DNA of 64,000 nucleotides, from assembly GCA_026936335.1 (NCBI GenBank), contig JAPMXV010000035.1:124001-188000 (forward strand), written 5' to 3'. The notes below the pieces were generated by a model. The model was not told the DNA's origin. It was given only the letters and a program-made list of their open reading frames with translations, and did no database searches. Position 1 is the stretch's first letter, and each line of letters opens with the position of its first letter. The stretch comes from Mantamonas sphyraenae. Taxonomy: Eukaryota; CRuMs; Mantamonadidae. Shown piece after piece: positions 1 through 11,255 of this stretch. A program made the translations under genes and the position numbers.

Positions 1-110
1 CGCAAGCACAGACAGTGTCTGTGGACGTGATTCCATGACGTGAAACAATTTGGATTGGTTCGCAGCAAGCAATTTTGCGTGTCGTTTCGTTTGTTGTTTG
101 CCATCGCTCT

Positions 111-2559
111 CTAGCATCCTCCAGGTTCGTACTCGGTGCCTGGATCCTCACCCAACACAGGGACAGTGGAAGCGGTGGAAGCACCGGCCATGGCAGCCTG
201 AGCCTCCTGTTCTTCGGCGAGCTCACGTGCACGCTGCTGGGTCTTGCGTGGCTTGCGATAGCGGGTCTCGATGGGATCAAAGCCACGTTCGGGAGCACCA
301 AACTGGGCCCATGCGGGTGTCTCTGCCATGTAAGTCGACGGTGGAGAAGGGTTCGGTGCCAGCCTGCAGCTCAATGAACTTGTCAAAGTCGATGTGGGTG
401 TACCAGCTGCCGTTGATCTTGAACTTCTTTGGTGAGGCCAGCAGGATGCAACACGAGTGTTCGTGCTCACTGGCCACCTCATACTCTCCTTCCGTCAGTT
501 CGGCAATCTTTTGGGAGAAGAGCAGCACCTCCTCGTGCCAGGGCACGTTCTGCATGCTCAACGACGACCGCTTGCCATTGCCACAAAAGGTGACCCCCTT
601 GATTTCCACAAAGTCGGGCATGCCCCGCATGATCAGTTTGCAGTACTCCTCCATGTCCTCCATGTTCCACCCCTTCACCAGCGTCATGCGAAACACCGTG
701 CGCTGGCCCTTGGCTCGCAGCGAGTCGATGCTGCTCAGGAATCGCTCCCAAAAGTCTTCAAACAGGGGACGATCCACCTCTTTCATGGACTCCTTGGTGG
801 GTGCATCCACAGAGATGTACAGTTGGGTCACAGGACGCAACTCGTCAATCTTCTCCGGAAACTGGGCGTTGGTCACCATGAACGAGGAGATGCCACGAGT
901 GTGCATGTCGTCCAAAAAGGTGTTGATCTCTGGGTAGATGATGGGTTCGCCCACCAGCGACAGGGCACAGTGACGCGGTGTGAACCCCTCCTCCAGTCGT
1001 TCCGGTTGCACCCCGGGCACCCCACGCATGGTGTTGATCATGGCCACATGCTTCTCGATGGCCTCGTCCAGAATGAACCCCGGTTCGTCCTGTTCCCAAC
1101 GCCACTCTCGTCCCACAGGGTTCTTGTGGTGCCGCCAGCAAAACACACACTTGTTGGCACACGCCATGCTGGGTGTCATCTCCATGCACCGGTGTGACTC
1201 GATGCCGTAAAAGGTGTGTTTGTAGCAGCCTCCACGCCCACGAAGCATGCTCTTGGTCCATCGGCACATCTTGACCCCACTGTGGCTGCCAATGATCTTG
1301 TACCCCTGCTTCTGCAACGATGCCTTGTGGGATTCAGTCAACATCACACGCACCTCCTTCCCATTCCTCACCTCCAACCCATCCATGGCCTCCCCTTCCT
1401 CTGCACTGTCCTCGTCCTCCTTCTCCTCCTCCTCTTCGTCGTCGTCCTCCACCGCATCATCCGCATTCTCCCCCTCCAGTTGGATCACAGGTCGCTTGCG
1501 TGCCTTCTTGCCCACTCGTCCTGCCTTCTTGCGTGTCTTGTTGCCTCCACGGCGTTGACGCAGAGACGAGGACGACGACGACGACGACGAGGCCATCATG
1601 GAGCCCATGTCCTCCACATCCACCAATGGTTCGGCATGGTCATCCCCATCCTCATCACTCTCATCCTCACTGGCATACTGGAATTGCGTTGGGTCCATCT
1701 GCGACAGCAACCCCTGCGACCACACCTGGAAGGCCGCGTTCATGTCCTTGCCTGGTGCACTGTCACCCAGCCCCAGACGCCACATGCGCTGTGCTCCCAT
1801 CTTCTCCAGTCGATGGTTCGTCTTGCGTCCCAACGTGTTGAAGAACTTGCTGTAGGCGCTGTCGCCCAGTCCAAACACCGCAAAGCGCATCTTCTGCAGC
1901 CACATGGCTCCCATGCGTTGATCCTGCGTGGCGTCCTTCAGCAGATCAAAGAATGTCCTGCACTTCGGTGGTGCTCTGTGGTACGTGCAGTCGGTTGCAA
2001 ATGTGTGTGTGCGTGTGTATGGCGTGTGTGTGTGTGTGTGTGTGTGAGTGGGCAACCACAGAACCGGGCATCCGCAGCGCTGCATTTTTCTGCGGATTTC
2101 CGGCGCCGAGAAATGGGGCAAAGCGGGCGCCGCTGGACGGGCGTGGAGGCACACGTACGTTCCCTCACTAAACGTGGCCACAATAAAGACGACGTTGGTC
2201 TCGTTGGCGAGTTCGTCAAACTCATAGTCGGCCAGATCAAACGCAGTGGCGTTGATGCCACGACCCTCGGCCGCTTGGACCAGCTTGTTGGCCAGGGTTT
2301 CGGCCGTACCACTGTATGTGGCATACAACACCGTCAACTCGGTGCTCTTCTGCTTGGCAGCCTCACGTGCAGCGGCCTTTGCAGCAGCACGCTCTGTGCG
2401 TGGCTTAAAGGCAGGCTTCACCTGCTTGACCTTTTCGCCCTTGCGGTTCTCCTCCTTGCGGGTGCCACGACGGGCATACACATACGCAAGCACAATGCAC
2501 AGCAGTGCCAACAGCGAGGCTCCCACCAGTTGTTGGGTGTCCACTTCGACTTTGACCAT
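111..2559 (-). CDS. TYW1: TYW1, tRNA 4-demethylwyosine synthase (one apparent frameshift)
   Basis: This enzyme condenses N1-methylguanosine-37 of tRNA-Phe with pyruvate to give the tricyclic base of wybutosine. The exons are 2159-2559 and 111-1957, with a GT-AG intron between them. I chose the ATG at 2559 because it is followed by a hydrophobic anchor (LLALLCIVLAYVYARR), as in animal TYW1; an upstream ATG at 2607 is less likely. A flavodoxin domain follows (LYATYSGTAETL, FGLGDSAYSKFF). Next comes a long Ser/acidic/basic linker, then the radical-SAM cluster motif CANKCVFCW and the wyosine-forming C-terminus. The frame breaks at about 331-333: the family ending (YMAETPAWAQFGAPERGFDP) continues in another frame and stops at 111. 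Dropping one T gives a whole 748-residue protein. The linker is unusually long and low in complexity. It starts 93 bp from the divergent protease gene. Confidence 0.9.
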
Positions 2560-2652
2560 GGTTGTGTGGTTGTGCTGGATGGGGATGGGCGGTGGACGAC
2601 CCAACAAAGGATCCCTTCTCCTCTGTGTGTGTGTGTGTGTGTGGTTTCCCCA

Positions 2653-3669
2653 ATGGCAACAGTGTCTTCACCATGGCTTCTTCTGGTGGATCCAGCCACC
2701 CTGGCCATGTTTGGGACGGCGTGTGGGGTGGTGTGGCAAGCCAGCAGCCATTCCCTCCACTTCCACCACAGTCTGGGTCACCGTGAGCGTCAGGAATCGA
2801 TGGAATCCACATCCAAGAGTCTTCTGTGGGCACCAGTGACCGCCTCTGTGTCCCTTCTCCTTCTCTTTCTGTACTTTGATGCCCTGATGACCGTTTATGT
2901 GGTGCTGGTGGGCTTCTCCTGCTTCTTCAGCTCCACCTTTGCCATGTACAGCATGTTCACACGGATGCAGAACGACCGTTCGCGTGTGTTGTCCCTTCCT
3001 GTGTGGTTGGGCAGCCAAATCACCATGACGGAGGCCATGAGCATGGCCTACGGGGCCACTGTGGTGCTACTGTGGCTCTTTACAGGCCATTGGCTCTTTG
3101 TGGACCTGTTGGCATGTGCCATGTCCTTCACCATGGTCGTTGTGTTGCGTTTGAAGAACATCCGCTTGCTCACCATCATCCTTGGCGCCTTTTTCCTCTA
3201 CGACGTCTTCTGGGTCTTTGTGTCGCCACTGATCACCCCCAGTGGCAAGAGTGTCATGGTTGCGGTGGCTCGCAAGGCCACCCAACGCAACCTTCCCGTC
3301 ATGATTACATTTCCCAGGCTGTGGACGGCAGGCAGGGTGGGACTGGGCACCGGGGACGTGGCAATGCCAGGTCTGCTCGTTGCCTTTCTTCACCGCTTCG
3401 ACCACAGCAAGCCTGGTGCCACGTACCGTATCATCAGCATGATGGGCTATCTCTCTGGCCTGGTCATGGCTTATGTGGCTGTCATTGCCATGGATCATGG
3501 TCAACCTGCGCTCCTTTATATTGTGCCAGCCATGCTGGGGCCCGTACTGTGGAAGGCCCATCAGAGTGGAGATCTGGAACACATGTGGCATAATGGGCCT
3601 TTGTTGGGCTTTGACAGGGTGGCAAGTGATGATGAGGAGGAGGAGGATGAGGAAAGCGGCAGGAGGTAG
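2653..3669 (+). CDS. Signal peptide peptidase family intramembrane aspartyl protease
   Basis: This is a predicted multi-pass membrane protease of the presenilin/SPP class, which cleaves transmembrane helices such as spent signal peptides in the ER or endosomal membrane. It is a single-exon gene of 338 residues, near the usual SPP length. The signature elements appear in order. The first catalytic Asp is in FLYDVFWVF. The second is in the GxGD motif, read here as GLGTGDVAMPGLLV. The PAL motif follows as QPALLYIVP. At least eight hydrophobic segments are visible, and the tail ends in an acidic stretch. The ATG at 2653 is the first in frame before the hydrophobic core. The GxGD motif carries Thr where most SPPs have Leu, Phe or Ile. 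The gene is divergent from TYW1, and the next gene begins 24 bp after its stop. Confidence 0.88.
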   Translation: MATVSSPWLLLVDPATLAMFGTACGVVWQASSHSLHFHHSLGHRERQESMESTSKSLLWAPVTASVSLLLLFLYFDALMTVYVVLVGFSCFFSSTFAMYSMFTRMQNDRSRVLSLPVWLGSQITMTEAMSMAYGATVVLLWLFTGHWLFVDLLACAMSFTMVVVLRLKNIRLLTIILGAFFLYDVFWVFVSPLITPSGKSVMVAVARKATQRNLPVMITFPRLWTAGRVGLGTGDVAMPGLLVAFLHRFDHSKPGATYRIISMMGYLSGLVMAYVAVIAMDHGQPALLYIVPAMLGPVLWKAHQSGDLEHMWHNGPLLGFDRVASDDEEEEDEESGRR

Positions 3670-3692
3670 TGGGCGATGGGGGACGCAAAGGA

Positions 3693-6679
3693 ATGGACGA
3701 CGGAGACGATTTCATCCAGGAGGTTGGGGAAGCAGACGATCTGCATTGGGAGGAGGAGGAAGGGGTTAGGAACGATGATGAGGATGAGGGTGATGATGAT
3801 GGAAAAGGTGATGGTGATGGTGAGGAGGATGGGCATGGATCCAAAGGTCAACACCATCGACACCACCGTGGGCATCATCGACACCATCACCATGGACACC
3901 ACCACCACCATCACCATCACCATCACCATGGGCATCGTAAGCACCATCACCGCCACCATCGTCGTCACCGCTCGTCGCATCATCGGGCGGTGGACGAGGA
4001 GGCAGCCGGGAAACGGGAACACGCGGGCAAGCGACCGCAAAGGCCAGCCACGTCACAACAGCAGCCAACGGCAGCGCAACAACAACGCACACGTGGTGCA
4101 AACACACGGGCAGGAGACACGGGCAGGAGCAAGACACGTCCTTACACTGCAGCAGCCTCAAGTGGGGGCACAGAGACACGTGCGGTTCGAGCGCAGGAGT
4201 TTGACCAAGTGCTCGCCTCGTTGCGCACCAAGGCTGCAAGCCAACTGGAGCTGGCCAAGCAGATTCGAGGTATGTTTGAAGGAAGGACACCATTGGGTGA
4301 TGAGGGTACGGGGAAAGGAGGGAGAGGGGAGCAGCAAGGGGGTGTGTGGGGAAGGTGTGTGTAAAATGGGCGGCGGCCAACGGCTAACTCTGAACGGGAC
4401 ACACACGGATGCACATGGGCACAGCACAAGAATTGTCGAAGCAGGAGGGCAGTGCGGATGGACGGAAAGAGGAGGAGGATGGGTATGGGGACAACCGAGA
4501 CACATACAGCGACGTGGAGGACTTTATTCAGGACGACGACGACTCGGGCCACTCGGACGACGATGTGCGGTACTCACCAGGCAAGGGAGGAGGGTCAAGG
4601 AGAGACAGTGGACATGGGGGCAACACAGGTGGGATGGTAGGATCATTGGATACAGGGAAGGGGAGTAACGTGGGGGGAAGGGGTGGGGAGGGTGAAAAGG
4701 AAGACGGGGCAGAAGGACAGAGTGAACACAGCAGCGAACGGAGCATTGAGGATGCATTTGAGGAGGCGTATGCAGCGTATGAGGAACGGATGAGTCAGAA
4801 GGCGGCAACGCAGAGGATGAGGCAGCAAAAGTCGGCGGGGCCTGTGTTTCAGAGGCCCGTGGACACGGCTGTACGACGGGTTCGGTACAAGAGTGCGGTG
4901 GAGAAGAGCAATCGATCATTGTTGTTGGATGAGGAACAGCAGGAGGAGATGATGAGTGCAGAACGCACAGAGTACTCGAGGCCACTTCCCTTTCTGGAGA
5001 ACAACCGTGGTCAAGAGGGCAACGACGAGGTGGTGGAGGACGAGGACGAGGAAGATGACGAGGAGGCTTACGATGATGATTTCGATGATGATGACGATGA
5101 CGATGATGATGAGGAGGAGGAGGAGGATCAGCACGAGGCAACACAGCAGCAGGGTGGAGGCCCACAGCGAGACATGAGTATCAGTGACACATCGTCGGAT
5201 GAGGACGATGAGGATGACCTGTCGTCCACATCCTCAGACTCGTCGTCATCCATGTCGGAGGACGATGAGGAGAGGGAGGAGCAGCAGAAGCAGGAGGGGA
5301 CGCCAGCACGAGGAACACCGGGGAAACGCATCAAAGGATCGGTGAGCATCCAAGAGGGCAGTGTGGACATGAGCACAGGCAAACCCACAACTATGACAAG
5401 CAGTCGCAGTGGACGTGTGCAACGCAAGGCGGCGCTGCCGAAGCAAGCGCGTGTGGTGAAGCGCAAGCGCAAACGACGCAAGGCAGGAGGCAGCGGCGGC
5501 ACAGGCACACGGGCAAGCACAGCCACGTCGCGATCGTCACGCACCGAAGACACACTGGCACATTTCCACCTGGACACTGCGATCGAACACCAGTCGGAGG
5601 CGTACATGCAGTTCAAGCGGATTGCCATGCAGTACCTGGAGCTGGCACTGTACGAACCTTCCATCCCAGCAGGGTACACCCAGGCCAAGCTGGGAGTGCC
5701 CACAGACCGATTCCAACTGGATGACACGCCCGCAGAACACCAAGTGAACCTGGATCCCAAGCACGAGCTGTCGTTTGCCCAATTCTCACCACGCAAGCAC
5801 TCCACCTCTGGCGAATCCACCACGGCGTCGTTTGGGGTGCAGTTGAGCAGGGGCACGGGCAGGGCACACGCACCTTCCGGCGCCTCCTCCTCCTCCTCCT
5901 CATCATCATCATCATCACGCGCGTACCAGGGCACCAAGGCATCGCGAGCACGCGTGGCCGCGGCCAAGCAGAGACAGAGTGGCGCGATGAGAGGTGGCAA
6001 CAAGGACGGACATCGATCCATGGATTGGCTGACTGAACGTGCGCTGTCGGAGTTGCAACACGCAGGCAGCAGGCGACGACCTCAGAGTGCGTTTTCGTAT
6101 CGATCGCTGTCGCAACGCAGTGTGGCACGCAGTGTGGGGTCGCGTTCCTCCACAGGACGTGGGGGCAGCGCAGGCGGGGCTGGTTCGTCCAGGCTGGCCA
6201 GTGGCAACGATTCGTTGTTTGCACGCAAGCAGCGCGAACGGGAGTTTCGTGCGCTGCTGAAGATCGAACAGGCCAACCTGATTGCGGAGGAGTTGGGACT
6301 GGACAAGCACTACGCCGTCATCAAAGACGACGCAGACAGTGAAATGCGTGTGCTCAGCTTTGCCGGCGTGGTCAATGACAGCGCACGCGAGTACACGGGC
6401 GAGAGTGCCGTGGGCGAAGACGTGGCCGATTCCGCAGCCACAAAAACGATGACCCTGGACATGTTCTTCCGCGAGCACAAGAAGCTGCAGGTGATGGTGG
6501 AGCAGGAGAGTGTCAAGCGCTTCAAGTACCAGGCCCTGCAGAAGCCAGACCATGTCGAAGAGCGAGCCCTGCGCAAGGAGGAGCTGCGCCAGACCATCTT
6601 TGAGACCATCCAACTCAACATGGTTCTTGCCGACCAGCTGGCCGAGTTGCAGATGAAGCGATCGGGAGTGAGTTGGTGA
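3693..6679 (+). CDS. Unrecognised His-rich, acidic coiled-coil protein
   Basis: I do not recognise this family. The exons are 3693-4269 and 4431-6679 (phase 1, acceptor after CACAAG), giving 941 residues. The first ~100 residues contain a spectacular run of His with Arg and Gly, including eleven consecutive His, encoded by CAT/CAC repeats. The middle holds several Asp/Glu blocks and Ser runs, for example around 5040-5130 and 5200-5290. The ordered part is the C-terminal ~220 residues. It contains a charged helical segment (FARKQREREFRALLKIEQ) and a second helical region near the end (EERALRKEELRQTIFETI) that should form coiled coils. The start is the first ATG in frame after the SPP stop, and a GTG at 3669 is ignored. 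Metal binding by the His tract is possible but is inference. Confidence 0.72.
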
Positions 6680-6816
6680 CACAGTCCATTCCATTTGGGG
6701 AGAGGGGACACATGCATCCGTGGAACGATGAAGAAAGGGAGTTTCAATCTCGGGTCTCGCTCCGTCACTCCGTCACTCTTCCTCCAAGACCACCAGACGA
6801 TTACCAGTACTTGAAA

Positions 6817-8734
6817 CTACCAGTAGTCGTCCGAGTCGTAGGAAACGTCGCCATAGCCGCCGCTGCTGTCCTCCCCAAAGGATTCCTTGAGCTCGCTGGC
6901 CGGGACCATGAGGGCGGCCGGGTTGAAGTTGGCAAAGTCAAACTTGAGGGAGAGCTGGGTGGTGGCCAGGGTGATGTTGTCCAGGGGACCCAGGGCCTTG
7001 TAGACCTTGTCGTAGTAGGCCAGCTTCTCCTCGCTCATGCTCCAGGTCTCGTAGTCCATGAGCATCTCGTGGAACATCTTGGGGCGAGCCTTGTTCAGCT
7101 CCTTCTTCACCACCCTGTTCATGTCCTTGGAGAAGTCCTCGTACGACCAGTCGTCCTTGAGCTTCTTGTCGCCCAGGAACTCGTTGACGTCCTTGAAGCT
7201 CATCGACAGCGAGGCGCTCTGGGCCCACTTGAGGAAGAGCACCATGGCACGCGCGCCAGGGTCGCCACCGGCCATCATGCCCAGGAACTGGATGAAGCCG
7301 CGGTCGATGGAGGCGTTGAACGAGGTCTTGAACTTGATGATGTCCGCCATGATGGTCTCCGGGTTCTCCGGCTCGATGGCGTCCTCAAAGGTGTACTTGG
7401 ACTTGAACTCAGCGTTGAGCTCACCCAGCCAGTTGGCCTGGAAACCCTCCACCATGTCCAGCGGGTCCAGGGGGGCAAAGGCAGCCACACGGATGTAGTG
7501 CGACTCTCCGTCGGTGTCCACGCTGGCGTTGAACTCAATCTCCACGGGCAGTTCCATCTCCTCCATGATCTCCGAGCCCACCTCTTCCCACGTGGCGTTG
7601 ATCATGTCCACCAGACCCTGCAGGTCGTCCATGCTTGCGCCCTCCTTGCCCTTGGCACGGGCCATGAAGAACGAACGCGTGCCCTCCGGTGCGTTGACCT
7701 CGTCAAACTTGCTGCGGTCGTCCTCCTCCGTCACCGCGTGGCTCATGCTCACACGCATCTTGTCCTCCTCGTACTCACCCACAGACACAAAGAACGACAC
7801 AGAGTCGGCGTTCTCCTCCTTCTTGCTGGAGCCCTCCGCCTCGGCAGCAGACGCCTGCAGCGCCGCCAGCTTCTCGCTTGCCTTCTTCACCTTGTTGCCA
7901 AAGCGCTGCGAGCGCAGGCTCAGCTTCAGCAGACGGAGCTTCACACCGCGGCGAGAATCCTTGTCGCGGTCCGAGCACCACCAGCCGAGGAACTCGTCAA
8001 AGGTGATGTAACCCTTGCCGTCGGTGTCGATGGCGTTCATGGCACGGGTCAGCTCCTCGTCCGACAGCGGCTCGCACAGGTCCTTGGCCAGGTTGGCGAG
8101 TTCGTGCGGTTCGATGGTGCCGCTCTTGTCCTCGTCGTACCTGCAACGATGCAAAACGGTGTTCTGTGTGTGTGAGTTGCCACAAAGAGAGAGAAAACTC
8201 GGAACGGAGTGTGTCACACGGCGAACACAAACACGGTGGTGGTCGCTCGTTCTTCCGCCTCCTCTGTACGTACTGGTCGAATGCAGCCTTGACCTGCTTC
8301 ATCTCCTTGGCAGACAGGTTCTCAGCCTTTTGCACATCCTTGTCGTCGTCCAGGTCAACCTCGCTGTGTGGATGTAGGCGTGGGTTTGCGTCAGCACACG
8401 AAAAAACACACCACCAAAAATCCCCTCTCTTGTCTCTCAGTCGCCCCCACGGCATTCTCGTACCCTTCAAACAGGAACAGCTTGGCACGCAGTTCCTCGT
8501 TCTCCTTGCGCAGAGCCTCGTGCTCCTCGTAGACCTGTGCAGGGCAGCGATGGGTGGCCGCAGGGGAGCAGAAACGGGAGGTGAGCGAAAGGCCCAGATT
8601 TTTCACACAAACTCACACTCAACGAGGCAAAACGCAAGAACCTACGGCAACGCGGGCCTTGAGGTCGTCGTTCTCCTTCTGGAGACGTGCGTTGACAATC
8701 TTGAGCTGGGCACGCTTGGAAGCGTTGCTGACTT

Positions 8735-8778
<44 letters not shown>

Positions 8779-8780
8779 AT
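6817..8780 (-). CDS. Leucine-zipper and EF-hand calcium-binding protein
   Basis: Four exons (8646-8780, 8464-8534, 8274-8363, 6817-8140) encode 539 residues; all junctions are GT-AG and keep frame. After a poly-Ser start there is a short coiled coil spanning the first two exon junctions. Two canonical EF-hands follow: loop DEDKSGTIEPHE near residue 101 and loop DTDGKGYITFDE near residue 137. Both have the expected acidic residues at positions 1, 3 and 12. The remaining ~370 residues form a globular domain I cannot place, rich in Trp, Phe and acidic residues and ending in a Gly/Asp/Tyr tail (DVSYDSDDYW). Calcium binding is well supported; the downstream role is unknown. The poly-Ser run comes from a CTG/CAG repeat that could vary in length. 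Confidence 0.85.
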
Positions 8781-8969
8781 CGTGTTTGGGGTGGGCAGCT
8801 GTGCGCCTCCTGCAGCGATCAATGCGCACACACTCACACACACACTCACACACTCGTACATCCGTGTCATGGGTTGAGTCTCCAAACCAATGATGGACAT
8901 CTCCGTCGCTCACGCCCTCGCTCGGCACACCCCTGCCCAACCAAAACCGCAGCTGCAACTCCGCTTGCC

Positions 8970-11160
8970 ATGTCGACGTTGGAGCAGCTAGATGTTGGTG
9001 AGTGACACAGCAACATTGGCACACCCTTTTCTCAAAATCATCCATCCTCCGCATCCACCAGGGCCGACTGACAAAACGATACCATCACGACACAGGTGAA
9101 GAATCGCCAGATTCGGACATGTCCTCTGAAGACGAGGTGCCGGACCTGAAGATCGACGACGGGAGCAAGGAAGAGGGCACGCAGGAAGGGGACGACAGCA
9201 CAAAGGCGGCTGAGGACAAGGAACAGGCGGAGGCAGAAGCCAACAAGGCCAAAGAACAGGAGGCCAAGAAGGCAGCCAAGAAGCGGTCAGCGGCCGACTT
9301 TGAGTTTGGTCGCGTGCTGGGTGAAGGCGCGTACGGACAGGTAAGCAGGAGCCAGAGGACGACACACACACGCATGCATGCACACACATCCATCCCAGCA
9401 TGGCGTAGGTGGCATGCTGGGCGTGGGCAAGGACGTGTGGGCGTGTGTGGGCGGCGAGAAAGGCGGGCGAGGGCAGATTTGTGAACTCACACGCCAGGGT
9501 GTTTTTCCAAACCGACGCAGGTGGTGCTGGCCACAGAGAAGGAGACGGGCCAGGAGTTTGCGGTCAAGATCTTGAACAAGAAGCACATCATTCGGGAGAA
9601 GAAGATCGAGTATGTGAAGACGGAAAAGCTGATTCTGGACACGCTGAACCACCCGAACGTGGTCAAAATGTTTTACACCTTCCAGGACCCCAGCTTCCTT
9701 TGTAAGTGGTTTTTTAGCACCTACGCGACGCCCACGCCGCCATGGGTTTGCCCATGGGCCGTGTGTGTGTGTTGACAGGCACATGAGTACCACGGATGGC
9801 TGTGTGAAAGCCTGTGCGTGTGAGTGGGGCGACGGAGAGGAGCTGACTCATCCCGCACCATCAGACTTTGTGATCGAACTCGCACCAAACGGAGAACTGT
9901 GGGACCAGATTGCAGAGTACGGTTCGTTCGACGAGGCCACCACGCAGTTCTACACAGCGGAAATCATCAACGCACTTGAGCATTGCCACAGCAAGGGAAT
10001 CATTCACAGGGACCTGAAGCCCGAGAACCTGTTGCTGGACGAAGGCATGCACATCAAACTCACAGACTTTGGCACAGCCAAGCAGCTGGAGAACGAACGA
10101 GGTGGGTTGGCTCTCCGTGTCCCTGTGTGTACCCTGCCATGGGTCTGGCTTGGCTCCAGCTGCCGTCGGAAAGGCCCCACGGGAGCTCGCAGGGAGCGTG
10201 GATCACACACGCGGGGCGCCGGAAAAACACACGTCGCACAGCACACACAACACTTGGACACAGAATCCACTGACACACACACGTACGCACATATCACGCG
10301 TGGCTCATATGCGCTGACTGTTGCCCTGTCTGTGCATCGTGTCGCCGCATACACCACACACCACAGCACGCGCCAACTCGTTCTGCGGGACGGCGGAGTA
10401 CGTGTCGCCCGAGGTGCTGGGAGATGCCCCTGCGACGGCAGCGTCTGATCTGTGGGCAGTGGGATGCATTGTCTATCAGATGCTTGCCGGATCACCGCCT
10501 TTTACAGCCGGCAACGAGTACCAGGTGTTCAAGAAGATCACCGACCGGGTGTTTGAATTCCCGGAGAAGTTCCCGGACACTGCGCGGGATCTGGTGGACA
10601 AACTGCTGGCACTGGACCCTGAGGAGCGACCAAGCATCGAGGTGGTCAAGCAGCACCCGTTCTTTGAGGGCATCGATTGGGAGCAGCTGCCGCTGCAGGA
10701 TGCGCCGACCATCAAGGCAGGCTTTGCACCGAAAAAGGTGCGCAAGAACGGTGGGGAAAGCTCGGGGGCAGGCTCGTCGTCGGGATCGGGCAAGGGAGGC
10801 GATGGATCAAGCGATCCAGAGAGGCAGCAGAAGCTGGATCAGCAGAAGAACAGCGCCTGGAGCAAGTTTCTGTTTCCCGACGAACTCATTGTGCATACGG
10901 GCCTGGTGTGGAAGCGCAAGGGTCTCAGTATCAAGAAGCGACAGCTCATCCTCACCGATTTTCCACGCCTCATCTACATCGACGCCGTCAAGATGGAGCT
11001 CAAGGGCGAGATTGCCTGGGGCGACAACCTCAAGGCGGAGATGAAGAGCAACCGCACGTTTTTGATCCACACCACCCATCGCACCTACTACCTCGACGAT
11101 ATCAGCTGTCACGCCGACGCATGGATCAACCACATTGCCGAGCTGCAGGCCAAGAACTGA
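8970..11160 (+). CDS. PDPK1: 3-phosphoinositide-dependent protein kinase 1 (PDK1)
   Basis: This is the master AGC kinase that phosphorylates the activation loops of Akt, S6K and similar kinases at PIP3-containing membranes. The five exons are 8970-8997, 9096-9340, 9521-9701, 9865-10101 and 10367-11160, giving 494 residues. The first exon is only 28 nt. The kinase shows GEGAYGQ (residue ~86), catalytic Lys in FAVKIL (~107), HRDLKPEN (~200) and DFGTA (~219). The activation segment ANSFCGTAEYVSPE is the PDK1 hallmark, with its autophosphorylated Ser near 235. The C-terminal ~100 residues form the PH domain (LTDFPRLIYIDAVKMELKGE) that binds phosphoinositides. Between kinase and PH lies a Gly/Ser linker. 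The N-terminus is acidic and then Lys/Ala-rich. The gene is divergent from the EF-hand gene, with 189 bp between start codons. Confidence 0.96.
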
Positions 11161-11255
11161 GAAAGGAACTTGAGTCAAGCCACACATCAAAGCCCCCGCA
11201 ACCGTACTTCATTGCCTCTCAATGATGCTCATCCGTCTCATTTGCTCCCCAGTTG

